From positions 1 through 64,000 of the forward strand of contig NZ_ATAY01000022.1 in the NCBI RefSeq assembly GCF_000421965.1: a stretch of DNA of 64,000 bases, given 5' to 3'. A model generated the notes under the pieces. The model saw only the letters and a program-made list of their open reading frames with translations, was not told where the DNA came from and did not search any database. Source of the DNA: Ruminiclostridium papyrosolvens C7 (GTDB lineage Bacteria > Bacillota > Clostridia > Acetivibrionales > DSM-1351). Below, in pieces: positions 43,160-54,431 of this stretch (position 1 is its first letter; the number at the start of each line of letters is the position of its first letter). The position numbers and the translations under genes were made by a program.

Positions 43160-44254
43160 TTATTCTGATATAACTTTATCTGAAACCACAAGGTTCCTTC
43201 CGGTCCGCTTTGCTTTGTAAAGTGCATCATCAGCCCTCTCTATTATCTGTGTTATATCTGTGACTGTTTCAGGATAGGAAGATATACCAATGGATACTGT
43301 TATATTAATATTCCTGCCGTAAGAAATCTCAAACTCATTTTCCGCAATTATTTTCCTGATTCTTTCAGCTATTTCAATTGCCTTGCTGTTTGAAGCATTT
43401 TCCAGTAAAATTGAAAACTCTTCACCCCCGTTTCGTGAAATCTTATCATCTGCTCTGCAATTTTGCCGTAATATTTTTCCTATTTCTTTTAAGACCTTAT
43501 CTCCTGCCTGATGACCATGTGTATCATTTATTTTCTTAAAAAAGTCTATATCAATTAAAAGTAAAGAGAATTTTTGATTAGTACTTACGGCCTTCTCTAT
43601 TACAAGCCTGAATAATTTATTAAATTCCCTTACATTGTTAAGGCCTGTCAGATAATCCTTGGTTGATTCCTCTTTTAGCTTTATAAACAATAAGCTCATG
43701 TTATTAAGATATATCATATATTTATATACTGTATAACTAACGACAAAAGTTCCCAGAATAAAGTACGGGTATATTGCAAAAAGGATTGAGATATTTTTCT
43801 GAAAAATATAAAAGTAAACACCACAGCTTACAATGGTCATGTATATTGTAGATACTAACCATTTCTTCCCCAGAGGTCTTCTTGTTTTAAAAATCAACGA
43901 AATTCCTACTGTTACCAATATAATAACAACTGCCCCAGCCTCAGAATATTTGTTTAGTCCAAAATATGCGATTCTGAAGCCGCCCATCACAAGGCCTGAT
44001 ACAACAGCAGATAATCCTCCTCCTACAGTAGCTGCCAACAAAGTGGCTATATTTCTGAAATCCACCAACGTTTTATTTTGGATTCTGACACTATACCAAA
44101 TTAAAAGTACACCTAAAATTCCACATACAACTCCTGCCAAAAGCTTAAAAATAGGGCGGGATTGTATTTCTGCATCACGGTCTCTATAGAATTGATTTGC
44201 TATGCTTAAAAAAGAAATAAGTATAGCTGCATTTATTATCAGATCACTTAACAT
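43160..44254 (-). CDS. membrane diguanylate cyclase (5TMR-LYT + GGDEF)
   Basis: A 364-residue protein. The N-terminal part has about six hydrophobic segments of 5TMR-LYT type (about 1-190), followed by a GGDEF domain (about 200-358). The active site reads SRNGGEEFSILLENA, an active variant, and an inhibitory I-site RADD lies five residues before it, so product inhibition is expected. It makes c-di-GMP, probably sensed by the PilZ protein encoded just downstream. AAGAAGGG lies upstream of ATG 44254. Confidence 0.9.
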   Translation of the reverse strand: MLSDLIINAAILISFLSIANQFYRDRDAEIQSRPIFKLLAGVVCGILGVLLIWYSVRIQNKTLVDFRNIATLLAATVGGGLSAVVSGLVMGGFRIAYFGLNKYSEAGAVVIILVTVGISLIFKTRRPLGKKWLVSTIYMTIVSCGVYFYIFQKNISILFAIYPYFILGTFVVSYTVYKYMIYLNNMSLLFIKLKEESTKDYLTGLNNVREFNKLFRLVIEKAVSTNQKFSLLLIDIDFFKKINDTHGHQAGDKVLKEIGKILRQNCRADDKISRNGGEEFSILLENASNSKAIEIAERIRKIIAENEFEISYGRNINITVSIGISSYPETVTDITQIIERADDALYKAKRTGRNLVVSDKVISE

Positions 44255-44411
44255 CCTCTATTCCCTTCTTATGTATACCTCCTCATATATTTACGGTTAT
44301 TATGAGATTTCACATTAATTATTTATGTAAATATTTAGAATCTTAAAATAAATCTCCCTAACTAGTATTTCTTTATATGAGTTCAGATATTCTTGAAACT
44401 TTTATCAAAAA

Positions 44412-44441
44412 TTAAGCCCGGAAAATCTCCCGGGCTTTTGG
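44412..44441. terminator. terminator between xylanase and cyclase genes
   Basis: AAGCCCGG pairs with CCGGGCTT, loop 8. Followed by T-rich sequence on both sides. It closes the xylanase/SLH unit on the minus strand. Confidence 0.72.
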
Positions 44442-44505
44442 ATTATTATATTTGTTTTTTATTACAAATGGCTCAGTACAAGATCTTTTTATATTCTCAG
44501 GTTCT

Positions 44506-45534
44506 CTAAATAAGGCTTGACTTGGTTAAAAACTTATTAATAACCGATGCAGTTTCAGCACGTGTAAGATTATCTTTTGGTGCAATTACTGTCATACTTT
44601 TTCCTGACACGATTCCGGCTTTAACGCAGGCAGCAGCTGAATTTTTTGCCCATGTTGCCAGCTTGTCAGAATCTTTAAAGTCTTTAAGTGAATTAACTAC
44701 TTCATCAGCGGTAAAAGCAGTTTTTAACCCGGTAATCTTCATTGCTTTTGAAACTATTGTCATTGCTTCCTGACGGGTTATGTTACCCACAGGCCTGAAT
44801 TCACCATCCCCATAGCCTGAGATGATACCGTATTCATATGCTATGCCTACTGAATCGTAATAGCTGTTACTTCTGCTTACATCTGCAAAAATGTCTTTTC
44901 CTTCACCTGTTCTGTATAGACCTAAAGCCTTTACCATAGAATCTATAAACTCTCCTCTGGTGATTGCCATATCAGGTACAAAGTTATCATTATCGACACC
45001 GTCCATGATAAGTCTTGAAGCAATATTGTTTACAGAACTCTTCGACCAGTGGTTCTCAGTATCCTTAAAGGTCTTTGAATTTGATATCAGCGCATATGTG
45101 CTGTTAGTCAAACTGTTTATTTTTGCATAGTATTTGCCGTCTTTACTTACTATAGTTGTAGGTACATGCGAGAAACTACCGTCCCTATTGAGCACTATTC
45201 CTGTTATAATCTCACCTTGGATTATTCTGTCATTTATTGCAATTGTTCTTTCAACGTACCCGCTAAATTTTGGAATTTCAATGGTTTTAGTACCATTTGA
45301 GCACGTTACGTTAAATTCTACCGGATTTGAAGCCAACTTGTAATTATTCTTACCTGCGGTCTCCTTTACAGTATTATTTACAGCATCAGGCACTCCTGAA
45401 ATACTTACATTTACCTTAACGTCAAGGTTTCCTTCAAACGAAGACACAATCTTTTCAATATCCAGACTTGATGCCGGCATTGCATACGTCACATTGTCGC
45501 TTTTTATCTCCAGAACAGCTTCCTTCTCAGCCAT
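44506..45534 (-). CDS. SLH-domain segment separated from xylanase by a frameshift
   Basis: A 342-residue open frame with no signal peptide. It begins with about 150 residues of a beta-rich linker and then three SLH repeats (from [21 protein letters not shown] at about 157 to 338; motifs [15 protein letters not shown] and [15 protein letters not shown]). It is the natural C-terminus of the xylanase upstream: removing one A from the A7 run at 45536-45542 joins the frames as [11 protein letters not shown]. The current ATG overlaps the xylanase TGA by 8 bases, so low-level coupled translation is possible, but the product would lack an export signal. May be a real mutation or a sequencing error. 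Confidence 0.85.
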
Positions 45535-48500
45535 ATTTTTTTATTGTTTTAGAAGTTAACTGTGCTGTTACAACATCAGATTTTGTAATTGGCTCTAAAA
45601 CTATTACGGCCTTTTGACCAAGCAATTCTGCAACCTTATTTTCATCAACAACTATACTTGTAACTTTTTTGCCTTCCTTGTATTCAGTGAAAGCTTTTGC
45701 AATGGATACTTCCTTTCCGTTAACCGTACCCTTCACGGTTTCTGAAGTAGGTGTATCAGTTGAAGGTGATGATGGCGTTGGTGTGCTGCCGTCGCTTAAT
45801 ATAAGTTCACCATATACAGAGGTATCCTTGTAACCGACTCCTGTAGTATCGTTCCAATTTCTATACCCGGTACGTGTACCATCCTTGGCATCATTAATCT
45901 GAGCATCAAATCCGATTTTCAGATTATTGGCCGGTGTCATAGTTTTAAACGGTATTTTCATTTCAACAGTATAGCTTGTACCCGAAACCTTAACAGCCGA
46001 CTCGAATCCTTCTTTTATTTTGTCAGGATTAAATGAGGTCTCGTTATCAAAGTTTACTCTGTACTGTCCGTCATCATTCTCATATGAGGCGGTTTTTCCA
46101 TTATTTTCATCAACAAATGCCTCTACAGAATCCTGTTCCCAAGGATTTGCACTTGATTTGTCAAGGATTGAATCATTTACTTTGATTAAAACATACAGGT
46201 TTTTGTCATCCCACAGAGCTTGGGCGGTTCCTTTTGCTGTCTCCCATGCAGCATTTGCTTTATCTATTGGTATTACCTTTGCATTATCCCATATGCTGTC
46301 AACCGTTCCGTCTATTACAGGTGTACCTTTTGCAGCTGTTCCCTGCTTTATCTCTACTGTAGGCGGTGCCTCATGCTCAGCCATGTATTTATCAGGGTCG
46401 ATTATAGCGTAGTATGCATTTTTTGCCTGCAAATCACTGTCAAATGGCAGAGGGCAAGCTTCTTTCCTCCAACTGGTACCGTCATCAAGTCCCCAAATTG
46501 TAACACGGCTTATATTATCAGCATGAGCCTTGTAGATTTTCATCAGCTGTGCGTACAAGTATGCCTGTGCATTCACCTCATCCCTGCTCTGCTTTTGGTC
46601 GCTTCCGGCTGTAATGTCCAGCTCAGTGACACACACATCTACTCCCAAATTAATAAATCTTTCCAGAGATGCCTCTACATTCTTAGGTTTAGTAGCTGTA
46701 CTGTAGTGAGCCTGCATACCTATGCCGTCAATAAGCAGCTTGCCAGGGTGAGTTTTTGCATAATTTGTATTAATTTCATTTACCATGTTAGCTATAGCTT
46801 GAGATTTATTCTGATCATCGTCGTTATAGTCATTATAATAAAGCTTTATATTGTTCAGATTATTTTTATCAAGAACTTCTTTTGTAATTAAAAACGCTTG
46901 CTCTACATAATCATCACCTATAGACTGATACCACATTGAATCTTTACGTAAGCAATTCTTCCAATTTGAAGGGTCGCTGATTCCGTCTGACATAGCTTCA
47001 TTAACTACATCCCACGATATGACTTTGTCACCGAAATGCTTAACAACATTCTCTATATGGGCTCTCATATTTTCAAGGGCTACTTCCCTTGGAATGGTAG
47101 TGTTTTTACCGTTTCCGTCCTTTTTATATTTCGTTATATCAGTATCATCCGGTACTCCATTCATCCATGTAGGTGTTTGTTGATGCCAAACTAATACATG
47201 TCCGTGAACCTGTATGTTGTTATCATGCGCTGTTTGTATCATTGCATCGGCTGTTTCAAAGCTGAATTCTCCTTTCTTTTTCTGAAGTGCATCCGGTTTC
47301 ATATCATTGCCTGCTGTAATAACATTGAAATGATGTTTTAAAAGCTCAAAGCTTTTTCCTGCAAGTTCATTTGGCGCTATTGCATTTCCGATTAGGAAGT
47401 CATTTTTGTATACGTCCTTGATAGGAGTCAGGTCGGTTTGGACAGGTAGAGACACAGAACCTGTATTAACCACACTTATATCATCAATATAAAACGCTGC
47501 TTCTTTGTTATCACTTTGTAAATATATAGTTATATATCCGCTTGAAGTATCATAATAACGTTGTTTACCCTCAAACTTGACCCAACCGTCAGTTTTTTTA
47601 ATTGTTTGTTTATATAATGAAGGGTAATTAGCACCATCCCCATTACCAATCTGGGTGCTGAGATCAATTTCCGCACTTTCTGAATCTGGTGCCAGCTTCA
47701 CCCAAGCCGTCACTTTATATTCACTGCCTTGATCTATATATTTCTCTACACGCAATGACGGGCCACAATAAGCATTTTCTCTGCCTCCGTCTACTTTAAG
47801 GGCATATCCGCCGCCATCAGTATGATTGGCTTCATTTGTTACACTAAGAACTTCTTTCCCAATTCTTGGTGTAAAACCACCTTCCGTTCCATCCTCGAAG
47901 TCAATGGTTTTCATTGAAGGTGCAGGTCCGGTTATAAGTATATCACCTATGTAAAAAGGAACTGCAGATCCTTTATCGTTTGACTGGACTCTTATCCTGT
48001 CATCCTTACTGGTATCTACCGTGTACTTACCCTTTAATATAAAAGGTTTTCCTGCTATAAAATCTACACTTGCAACTACACCATAACTGCTTATACTTTG
48101 CAGAAATGCCTGTGCGCCTGTCGGTACAACAGTATTTATGTCCACATAGCCGAATACTGTTATTTCATATGATTTTCCGTTCTCCAGACCTATGTCACTG
48201 AACATAAAATCTGTTCCATCATAGTTGTTAACTCTAGTATCCACATATAAGGCAGCCCCGTCTTCATTTAGCACAGTTCCTTCAGCATCACCTGTGGGAA
48301 AAGTTTTTTCGGTAACAGGCATCAGGGTCGCATTACCGGATTGTTTTGCTAAGCCATTACCGCTTGCAAAAGTTTCGTGGTAAATTGTTTTTGCAGTTAT
48401 CGGTGTGGCTGTTGTAGATTTTTCTCCTGTTACAGTTATCTCTCCGATATAAAAAGGAACTGTTGCTCCTACACCGTTAGATTGAATACGTATCGCGGAA

Positions 48501-48985
48501 TCCTTGCTGGTATCAACAGTATAAGTTCCGGTTAATGTAAATTCTTTTCCTGCCACGAAATCAGCACCTGCAATCCAAGCATAGCTGTTTACAGCCTGTA
48601 AAAATGCTTTTGAATTTTCTGGTTTATCAGTGTCAATAGGTACTGTTACGTCTGAATCAACATATCCCTTAACCGTTATAGTATATTTATTCCCTTCTAC
48701 CATTCCTAAATTTTTAAATGAAAAGTCAGCTCCATCCCAGTTGTTTTTTCTGGGATTTACATACAGAGCAGCTCCATCTTCATTACCAGTAAAAACTTTG
48801 TTAGTGACTGTTGTCAGGGTCGCATCTCCGGCTTGTACGGCTGCTCCCTTTCCATTAGTAAAATCCTCATGATAAATTGTTGTAATTTCTGCTTTTACCA
48901 CATTGTTTAAAGGCATTACCGAAAAAAGCAGGGCGATTGTCATTACAACTGATAAAACTCTTTTCCATTTTGCATTACTCCTCAA
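45527..48985 (-). CDS. secreted GH10 xylanase with three CBM22-type modules and CBM9
   Basis: An 1152-residue endo-beta-1,4-xylanase. Signal peptide (about 1-32); two near-duplicate CBM22-type modules (about 35-190 and 197-355; each starts TIYHE[DT]F); a third CBM4/9/22-type module (about 358-515); GH10 (about 520-880) with acid/base Glu in [11 protein letters not shown] and nucleophile Glu in [15 protein letters not shown]9 (about 890-1080, [14 protein letters not shown]); a Pro/Thr/Ser linker. TTG start at 48985 with GGAGGTG 8 bases upstream. It ends early at TGA 45527 because of a frameshift in an A7 run; the SLH anchor lies in the next frame, so this form would be secreted but not wall-bound. 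No dockerin was seen. Confidence 0.92.
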
Positions 48986-49054
48986 AATAAATGCACCTCC
49001 ATAAAAATAAATTTTAAATATCTGCTTTTTGTATCAATCAATGTTTTATTAAAA

Positions 49055-49093
49055 AGTAAAAAGCCGGCCCCTAAACTTTATACGGGGCCGGCT
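49055..49093 (-). terminator. terminator of the second xylanase gene
   Basis: Minus-strand GAGCCGGCCCCG and GGGGCCGGCTT form a strong GC stem with a loop of about 11 and a T5 tract, 19 bases after the stop. Confidence 0.9.
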
Positions 49094-49111
49094 CAAAATG
49101 AAATTCAGTTT

Positions 49112-52100
49112 TTATTTTGCGGACAATTTCTTTACTATTGATTCTGTTTGTGAAACAGTTATATTTTCTTGTGGCGCCAGCATTTTTCCGCTTTTGCCGG
49201 ATACAATTCCTGCTTTAATACAAGCAGCAACAGAACCTTTTGCCCAGCTGGCAACTTTATTTGAATCCTTAAATTCCTTGAGTATTTTATTTATCTCAGC
49301 AGCTGAGTAATTAACATTTTTTCCTGCTGCCTTCATAGCCTTGGAAATTATTGTCATAGCTTCCTGACGAGTAATCTTAGCCTGTGGCTTGAATTCTCCA
49401 TTTTTGTAGCCTGATATTATTCCTTTCTGGTATGCAACACTTACAGAAGCATAATAGCTGGCATCCTTGGTTACATCTTTAAAGGAGTCTTTAACCTGAA
49501 CATTTTTATTCAGACCCAAAGCTTTAATAATAGAATCAATAAATTCTCCTCTTGTAATATATTGAGCTGTATTATTGCTTTCGGAATTACTGAGGGTAAG
49601 AACACCATATACCGATGTATCCTGATAACCTGTTCCGGTAGTATCATTCCATGTTGCAACACTCTTACGTGAACCGTCTTTAGCATCATTAACCTGAACA
49701 TCAAAGCCTATTTTCATATTATTTGATGGAGTTACTGATTTAAGAGGAATCTTTATTTCAACAGTATAGCTGGTTCCCGCAACCTTTGTTGCAGATTCAA
49801 ACCCGGCTGAAATTGCTGCTGGATTAAATGAAGTCTCATTATCAAAGTTAACTCTGTACTGACCATCATCATTCTCATAGTATGAAGTCTTTCCATTGTT
49901 CTCATCCACGAATACTTCAACTGAGTCTTGCTCGTATGTGTTTGCACTCTTCTTATCAAGTTCTGAGTCGCTTACCTGAACAAGGACATACAGGTTTTTG
50001 TCATCCCATAAAGCCTTTGCAGTTCCTGTTGCTCCCTGCCATGCCATTTGATATGTGTTTGCAGGTATAACCTGTGCTTTACTCCAAACGCTGTCTACAG
50101 TACCATCAATTACAGGTGTTCCGTATTTTGCTGTTGCAGATTTTGCACCTTTAGGTGTTTGAGGTTTATTTTCGTTCATGAACTTAGCTGGGTCTACTAC
50201 TCCGAAAAATCCAGGCTTTGCCTGAAGATTCTTGTCAAACGGTAAAGGATTTGTGGATGATCTCCAGCTTGTACCGTCATCCAACCCCCAAATAGTAACA
50301 CGGCTTATATTTGCTGCATGCTTCTTATATATATCGAATAACTGTGCATATAAATATCCCTGTGCGTTTGCAACTTCATCAGTCAATTTGAAGTCACTGC
50401 CTGCCTGAACATCAAGCTCTGTTATGCTTACTTCTACACCCAGTGAAATAAATCTCTCCAATGAAAGTTCAACGTTGGAAGGATTTGTTGACATGTTATA
50501 ATGTGCCTGCATACCTACACCGTCGATAAGACGCTTGCCGGGATGAGTTTTTGCATATTTTTCATTTAATTCTTTTACCATTGAGTATATAGCTTTGGAT
50601 TTATTTTGATTATCGTCGTTATAATCATTATAATAAAGCTTTATATCCCAATCAGGATGAGCATCCAGAACCTCTCTTGCTGCTAAAAATGCCTGTTCCA
50701 TGTAATCAGGCCCAATTGCCTGATACCAAGGGCTTTGACGTAACGCACCCTTCCAGTCATCTGGGTTTGAAGGATTATCATTCATACCTTCATTTACTAC
50801 GTCCCATGATATTACCTTGTTACCGAAATGTTCTACTACTGTTTTAATATGAGTCTTCAGATTTACAAGAGCTTCGTCACGCGACAAAGGTACGGTATTT
50901 CCGCTTGCATCAGCTTTTGTATTTAACCATGCAGGTGACTGCTGATGCCAAACAAGTGTATGCCCGTGCATCTTGAATCCCTCTGCCAAAACCTTGTCAA
51001 CAAGTTTATCTGCATCCCCGAATGTAAAGTTGCCCTTTGTAGGCTGTAATGCGTCAGGCTTCATAGCATTGCCGGCAGTCATTACATTAAAGTGCTTCTT
51101 TAGAAGGTCAAGTCTGATCCCTTCCATATCCTCTGCTGCTATTGCGTTTCCAATAAGGAAATCATTTTTATATACATCCTTGATAGATTTCAAATCATTT
51201 TGGATTTTAATTGGGCCTGAACCTGTTTGTTCAAAGCTGATATCATCAATATAGAAGGAAGCATTGGCACTACTTGCACTTTCTACATATATAGTAATGA
51301 ATCCGCTTGAAACATTGTTGTAGCGGTATGTACCCTCATACTTAACCCAACCGTCAGAAGTACCTATTGTTTTTGCTGCAAGGCTTACATAAGAAGCACT
51401 TCCACCGTTTCCAACCTGAGTTGAAAGTTGAAGTTGTGAGCTTTCAGGACTAATTAGTTTTACCCATGCAGTAACCTTGTATTCGCTACCTTGGCTTACA
51501 TACTTTTCCACATTCATGGAAGGACCATGCCAGGACATTGTTCTGTTTTCTACTTTCAAAGCATATGCACCGCCATCGGTATGGTTGGCTTCTTTTGTTA
51601 CAGTCAGTTTTTCTGACCCATCTCTGCCTCCAAAGCCTCCTGTTGTGTTATCCTCAAATGTTATTGTTTTGAAAGTTTCTGCCTTTGGTTGGTTAGGATC
51701 AACGGGTACTTCTTCAACGACCTCTTCTGTTATTGAAATGTCTCCAATATAAAAAGGAACCTCTTTACCTTCATCATTAGATTGAACACGTACCCTGTCG
51801 TCCTTTGAAGTATCAACAGTATACTTTCCGCTTAATGTGAAAGACTTTCCTGCAACGAATTCTGCACCTGCCAGCCATGCGTAGCTGTTTGCAACCTGAA
51901 GAAATGCTTGTGCACCTGCTGGAACCTTGGCATTGGAATCAACAAAACCTTTTACGGTTATGTTATAAGTCTTACCGTTTTTTAATCCAATATCTGAAAA
52001 TTTGAAATCAGCAGCGTCCCAGTTATTTTTTCTGTTGCTTACATATAATGCTGCTCCATCATCATTGCCTTCAAAAACCTTGCTTCCTACCTTCTCAAGA

Positions 52101-52258
52101 TTAGCTCCTCCGGATTGGGATGCTGCTCCCTTTCCATCTGCAAAAGTTTCGTGATAAGTAGTCTTTGTATCTGCCATTACTGAGCTAAAAGGCATAACGG
52201 AAATGAGCATTGCAATAGCTAAAAGCAATGCTAAGACTTTATTTCTGTTTCTGTACAT
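49112..52258 (-). CDS. secreted GH10 xylanase with CBM22, CBM9 and SLH modules
   Basis: A 1048-residue xylanase, paralogue of the neighbouring gene but intact. Signal peptide (about 1-29), CBM22-type module (about 32-185, [11 protein letters not shown]), second CBM4/9/22-type module (about 193-350), GH10 (about 355-705) with [11 protein letters not shown] and [12 protein letters not shown] carrying the two catalytic Glu, CBM9 (about 715-905) and SLH repeats (about 912-1048; [30 protein letters not shown]). The first SLH unit is shortened. It should sit on the cell surface and cut xylan. ATG 52258 with AGGAGG 8 bases upstream. It is the upstream member of the pair and has its own terminator. 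Confidence 0.94.
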   Translation of the reverse strand: MYRNRNKVLALLLAIAMLISVMPFSSVMADTKTTYHETFADGKGAASQSGGANLEKVGSKVFEGNDDGAALYVSNRKNNWDAADFKFSDIGLKNGKTYNITVKGFVDSNAKVPAGAQAFLQVANSYAWLAGAEFVAGKSFTLSGKYTVDTSKDDRVRVQSNDEGKEVPFYIGDISITEEVVEEVPVDPNQPKAETFKTITFEDNTTGGFGGRDGSEKLTVTKEANHTDGGAYALKVENRTMSWHGPSMNVEKYVSQGSEYKVTAWVKLISPESSQLQLSTQVGNGGSASYVSLAAKTIGTSDGWVKYEGTYRYNNVSSGFITIYVESASSANASFYIDDISFEQTGSGPIKIQNDLKSIKDVYKNDFLIGNAIAAEDMEGIRLDLLKKHFNVMTAGNAMKPDALQPTKGNFTFGDADKLVDKVLAEGFKMHGHTLVWHQQSPAWLNTKADASGNTVPLSRDEALVNLKTHIKTVVEHFGNKVISWDVVNEGMNDNPSNPDDWKGALRQSPWYQAIGPDYMEQAFLAAREVLDAHPDWDIKLYYNDYNDDNQNKSKAIYSMVKELNEKYAKTHPGKRLIDGVGMQAHYNMSTNPSNVELSLERFISLGVEVSITELDVQAGSDFKLTDEVANAQGYLYAQLFDIYKKHAANISRVTIWGLDDGTSWRSSTNPLPFDKNLQAKPGFFGVVDPAKFMNENKPQTPKGAKSATAKYGTPVIDGTVDSVWSKAQVIPANTYQMAWQGATGTAKALWDDKNLYVLVQVSDSELDKKSANTYEQDSVEVFVDENNGKTSYYENDDGQYRVNFDNETSFNPAAISAGFESATKVAGTSYTVEIKIPLKSVTPSNNMKIGFDVQVNDAKDGSRKSVATWNDTTGTGYQDTSVYGVLTLSNSESNNTAQYITRGEFIDSIIKALGLNKNVQVKDSFKDVTKDASYYASVSVAYQKGIISGYKNGEFKPQAKITRQEAMTIISKAMKAAGKNVNYSAAEINKILKEFKDSNKVASWAKGSVAACIKAGIVSGKSGKMLAPQENITVSQTESIVKKLSAK

Positions 52259-52719
52259 TCAATCGTCCTCCTGATTTTAAATGTTTTTTCACTTGCTTAA
52301 ATATTGTGCGGATTTTCTAAGAACTTGATTATTGCCGTTACTGTCCCCCTTTCAATATGCAGAGTTGCTTTATTAATTACTTTTAACAATTCTTTGAACT
52401 AAGTGGCTATAGTATCAATTTATGCGAAAAACAGGAAATAAAGTAGTAAGATTTTTTCTACTTTGTAAGCTCTAATTAAACGAGGTTCTTCATTCTTATG
52501 TGATAAAATTTTAGAAATTAACGTAAATAAAATAAATAATATTTATATTTTGCTTCGATAATTTACGAATTATAACAGCTTAAAATTCCTCCTTGAAATA
52601 GGACTGATGCACTGTATAAACTGGAATATAATACTATATTTAAAATACTACTATTGTTTTTACAAGTCAACGACTGATTTTACATAATTAGTACTGAAAA
52701 ATCTTATATCTTTTTCTTA
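52259..52719. other. gene-free stretch upstream of the xylanases
   Basis: Lies between the histidine kinase stop and the xylanase start, both on the minus strand. It holds an AGGAGG ribosome site, and a small palindrome AAAGTAG ... CTACTTT (52440-52464) that might be an operator. It is AT-rich without open frames of note. No confident promoter or kinase terminator was found. Confidence 0.5.
52440..52464. promoter_or_regulatory. small inverted repeat upstream of xylanase gene
   Basis: AAAGTAG and CTACTTT, 11 bases apart, about 180 bases before the xylanase start. Could be an operator for a xylan-responsive regulator or simply chance in AT-rich DNA. Confidence 0.3.
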
Positions 52720-53622
52720 TTAGTTTTTTATTAATTGGAATTCAACCTGTATTGTGAGCTGATTTTTACACAAGTCTGCACTTACATTCCCGCCCATTTC
52801 TTCTGCCAGGATTTTTACAATTGCAAGACCAAGACCTGTTGTTTTGCTTCTTGATTTGTCTGCTGTATAGAAGCGGTCAAACAGACGTTTTATATCTATC
52901 TGAGATGTGTTTTCTACCGGATTTTTTATGAATATGATTGCCGTTTGAAATGCTGTTAGTTTAACTTCAACATTTCCGGCAGCATGTGTAAGACAATTCC
53001 TTAAAAGGTTTTGAATAATACGAAATGTCATCTCTTTATCTGCCATAATAAATATGGGGGGTGTTTCAGTGAAGGACAATGTCAGTCCGTGTTCCTCAAA
53101 TGAGGAAACATACCCTGCAAGACATTCCGTTACAAGATTTGTAAGATTAATTCGTTCCAGTTGCGGTTTAAGTTCTGAATTTAATAGATATGAATATTCA
53201 AAAAAATGGTCAACCAGATGGCCAAGCTGCTCGGCATGTTTTTGTGCAATACCAAGTCTCTTTCTCTGTTCATCTGTCAGCTGTCCCTTTTCCATCAGCT
53301 GTTGATAACCTCTTATTGCTGTAAGGGGGGTACGTAAATCGTGGGATATATTTGCTATTAGTTCTTTAAACTGTTTTTCCTCTCTAACGCAGTCAAGACG
53401 GAGGGTTTCCTCCGCCTTAAAGCACTTGTTTATATTGGAAGTCAATTGACTAAGTTCATGGTTAATAAGCTCCACCCTGACAGGCTGCCTTGTATCTCCT
53501 GTAAGCCTGTTCTCTAACTGGTGGTTGATTCTTCGCAATTGAGTCTGAACAACTATAATGTAAAGAATCAGCAGCAAAACTATGATTATTAGAAATCCTA
53601 TTGCAATTGACAACCGCTTCAC
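52720..53622 (-). CDS. sensor histidine kinase of the ABC-transporter module
   Basis: A 300-residue kinase with a single N-terminal membrane helix (about 4-26), no sizeable outside sensor domain, a linker, phospho-acceptor His94 in NISHDLRTPLTAIRG, and an ATPase domain with N box (IIQNLLRNCLTHA) and G2 (TTGLGLAIVK). Kinases of this compact form in Firmicutes monitor peptide antibiotics through their partner ABC transporter. GTG start at 53622 with AGAAGG upstream, 11 bases after the permease stop. Last in the order regulator, ATPase, permease, kinase. Confidence 0.88.
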   Translation of the reverse strand: MKRLSIAIGFLIIIVLLLILYIIVVQTQLRRINHQLENRLTGDTRQPVRVELINHELSQLTSNINKCFKAEETLRLDCVREEKQFKELIANISHDLRTPLTAIRGYQQLMEKGQLTDEQRKRLGIAQKHAEQLGHLVDHFFEYSYLLNSELKPQLERINLTNLVTECLAGYVSSFEEHGLTLSFTETPPIFIMADKEMTFRIIQNLLRNCLTHAAGNVEVKLTAFQTAIIFIKNPVENTSQIDIKRLFDRFYTADKSRSKTTGLGLAIVKILAEEMGGNVSADLCKNQLTIQVEFQLIKN

Positions 53623-53633
53623 CTGACCTTCTA

Positions 53634-54431
53634 TTACTTTATTTCTGTTTTTCTGAAAATACCGTAAGTAACTATAACCACTGCAATACCAAATACTATA
53701 CTTACTGCAAATGCCTTAAAGAGTTCTCCTGTACCAGATTGTACAGTTAAAAACATTCTGTTTCCTCCAAATGGCGTCAAAGACAAAATATTGTTAACAA
53801 CATCTGACCGTGATGCCAAAGATGACAATTGCCCGCTGAGAATTGAAATAGCATAGTATATTGCAACCACCAAAATGGGCTTTTTAACCGCAAATGCAAT
53901 GGGCAGACATAAGCTTAGCTGTGACAAGTGAACCAATATCAGCGTACCTGCTACTACAATCAACTTTGCCAACACAGATGCACTAAGTTCAATACCTGAT
54001 TCTTTTGATAATATATTTAAAAATCCAATGGATACCGAACCCATATCAAACTTATTTCCGGTACACACCGCAATGATTGTTACCAGAGCATAGGGAAGAA
54101 TAATGAACAGTATTGAGCAGAAGAACACAATAGATTTACTGACTATTATCCTTCCTCTGCCACCTCCATCTGCTATAATATTATGAATTGTTTTGTTTTC
54201 AAAATCTCCGCAAATAAAAATCCCGGCAGTTACAGCTCCAAGTATACTCATTGTATTCATATCTGAGAACAGAAATCCTAATCCGGTATATTCCCCTCCC
54301 AGACTGCCCTTGGGAATAAGGTATGCAAACAATACCATCATTAAGGAACAGAATAGCGTAATTGCAAATAAAATCCTTATTACTGTTGATTTAAAAACTT
54401 TATATAAGTCAGCTCTAATCATATTAACCAT
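53634..54431 (-). CDS. ABC-2 type transporter permease
   Basis: A 265-residue permease with six membrane segments, of the BcrB/lantibiotic-immunity kind. The opening MIRADLYKVFKSTVIRILFA is family-typical. It overlaps the ATPase gene stop. Several starts are possible (TTG 54446, ATG 54431, ATG 54422); 54431 is chosen for a GGCGG about 8 bases upstream, but this is not certain. With the ATPase it probably exports or removes an antimicrobial peptide. Confidence 0.85.
   Translation of the reverse strand: MVNMIRADLYKVFKSTVIRILFAITLFCSLMMVLFAYLIPKGSLGGEYTGLGFLFSDMNTMSILGAVTAGIFICGDFENKTIHNIIADGGGRGRIIVSKSIVFFCSILFIILPYALVTIIAVCTGNKFDMGSVSIGFLNILSKESGIELSASVLAKLIVVAGTLILVHLSQLSLCLPIAFAVKKPILVVAIYYAISILSGQLSSLASRSDVVNNILSLTPFGGNRMFLTVQSGTGELFKAFAVSIVFGIAVVIVTYGIFRKTEIK

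Noticed and set aside
44255-44505. c-di-GMP riboswitch upstream of the cyclase or downstream xylanase
   Set aside because: No GEMM-type conserved bases (for example CACGCA with GCAAAGCC) could be found in this or neighbouring gaps.
45530-45545. Programmed -1 frameshift on A-AAA-AAA
   Set aside because: The heptamer would allow a -1 shift, but the SLH frame needs a +1 shift (or one A fewer), so the classic mechanism does not give the fusion.
46220-46891. A 223-codon plus-strand open frame antisense to the first xylanase
   Set aside because: It lies wholly inside the GH10 coding region, has no ribosome site and encodes a composition typical of antisense frames.
45527-52258. Cellulosomal enzymes
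   Set aside because: No dockerin repeats were seen in either xylanase; both use or once used SLH anchors instead.
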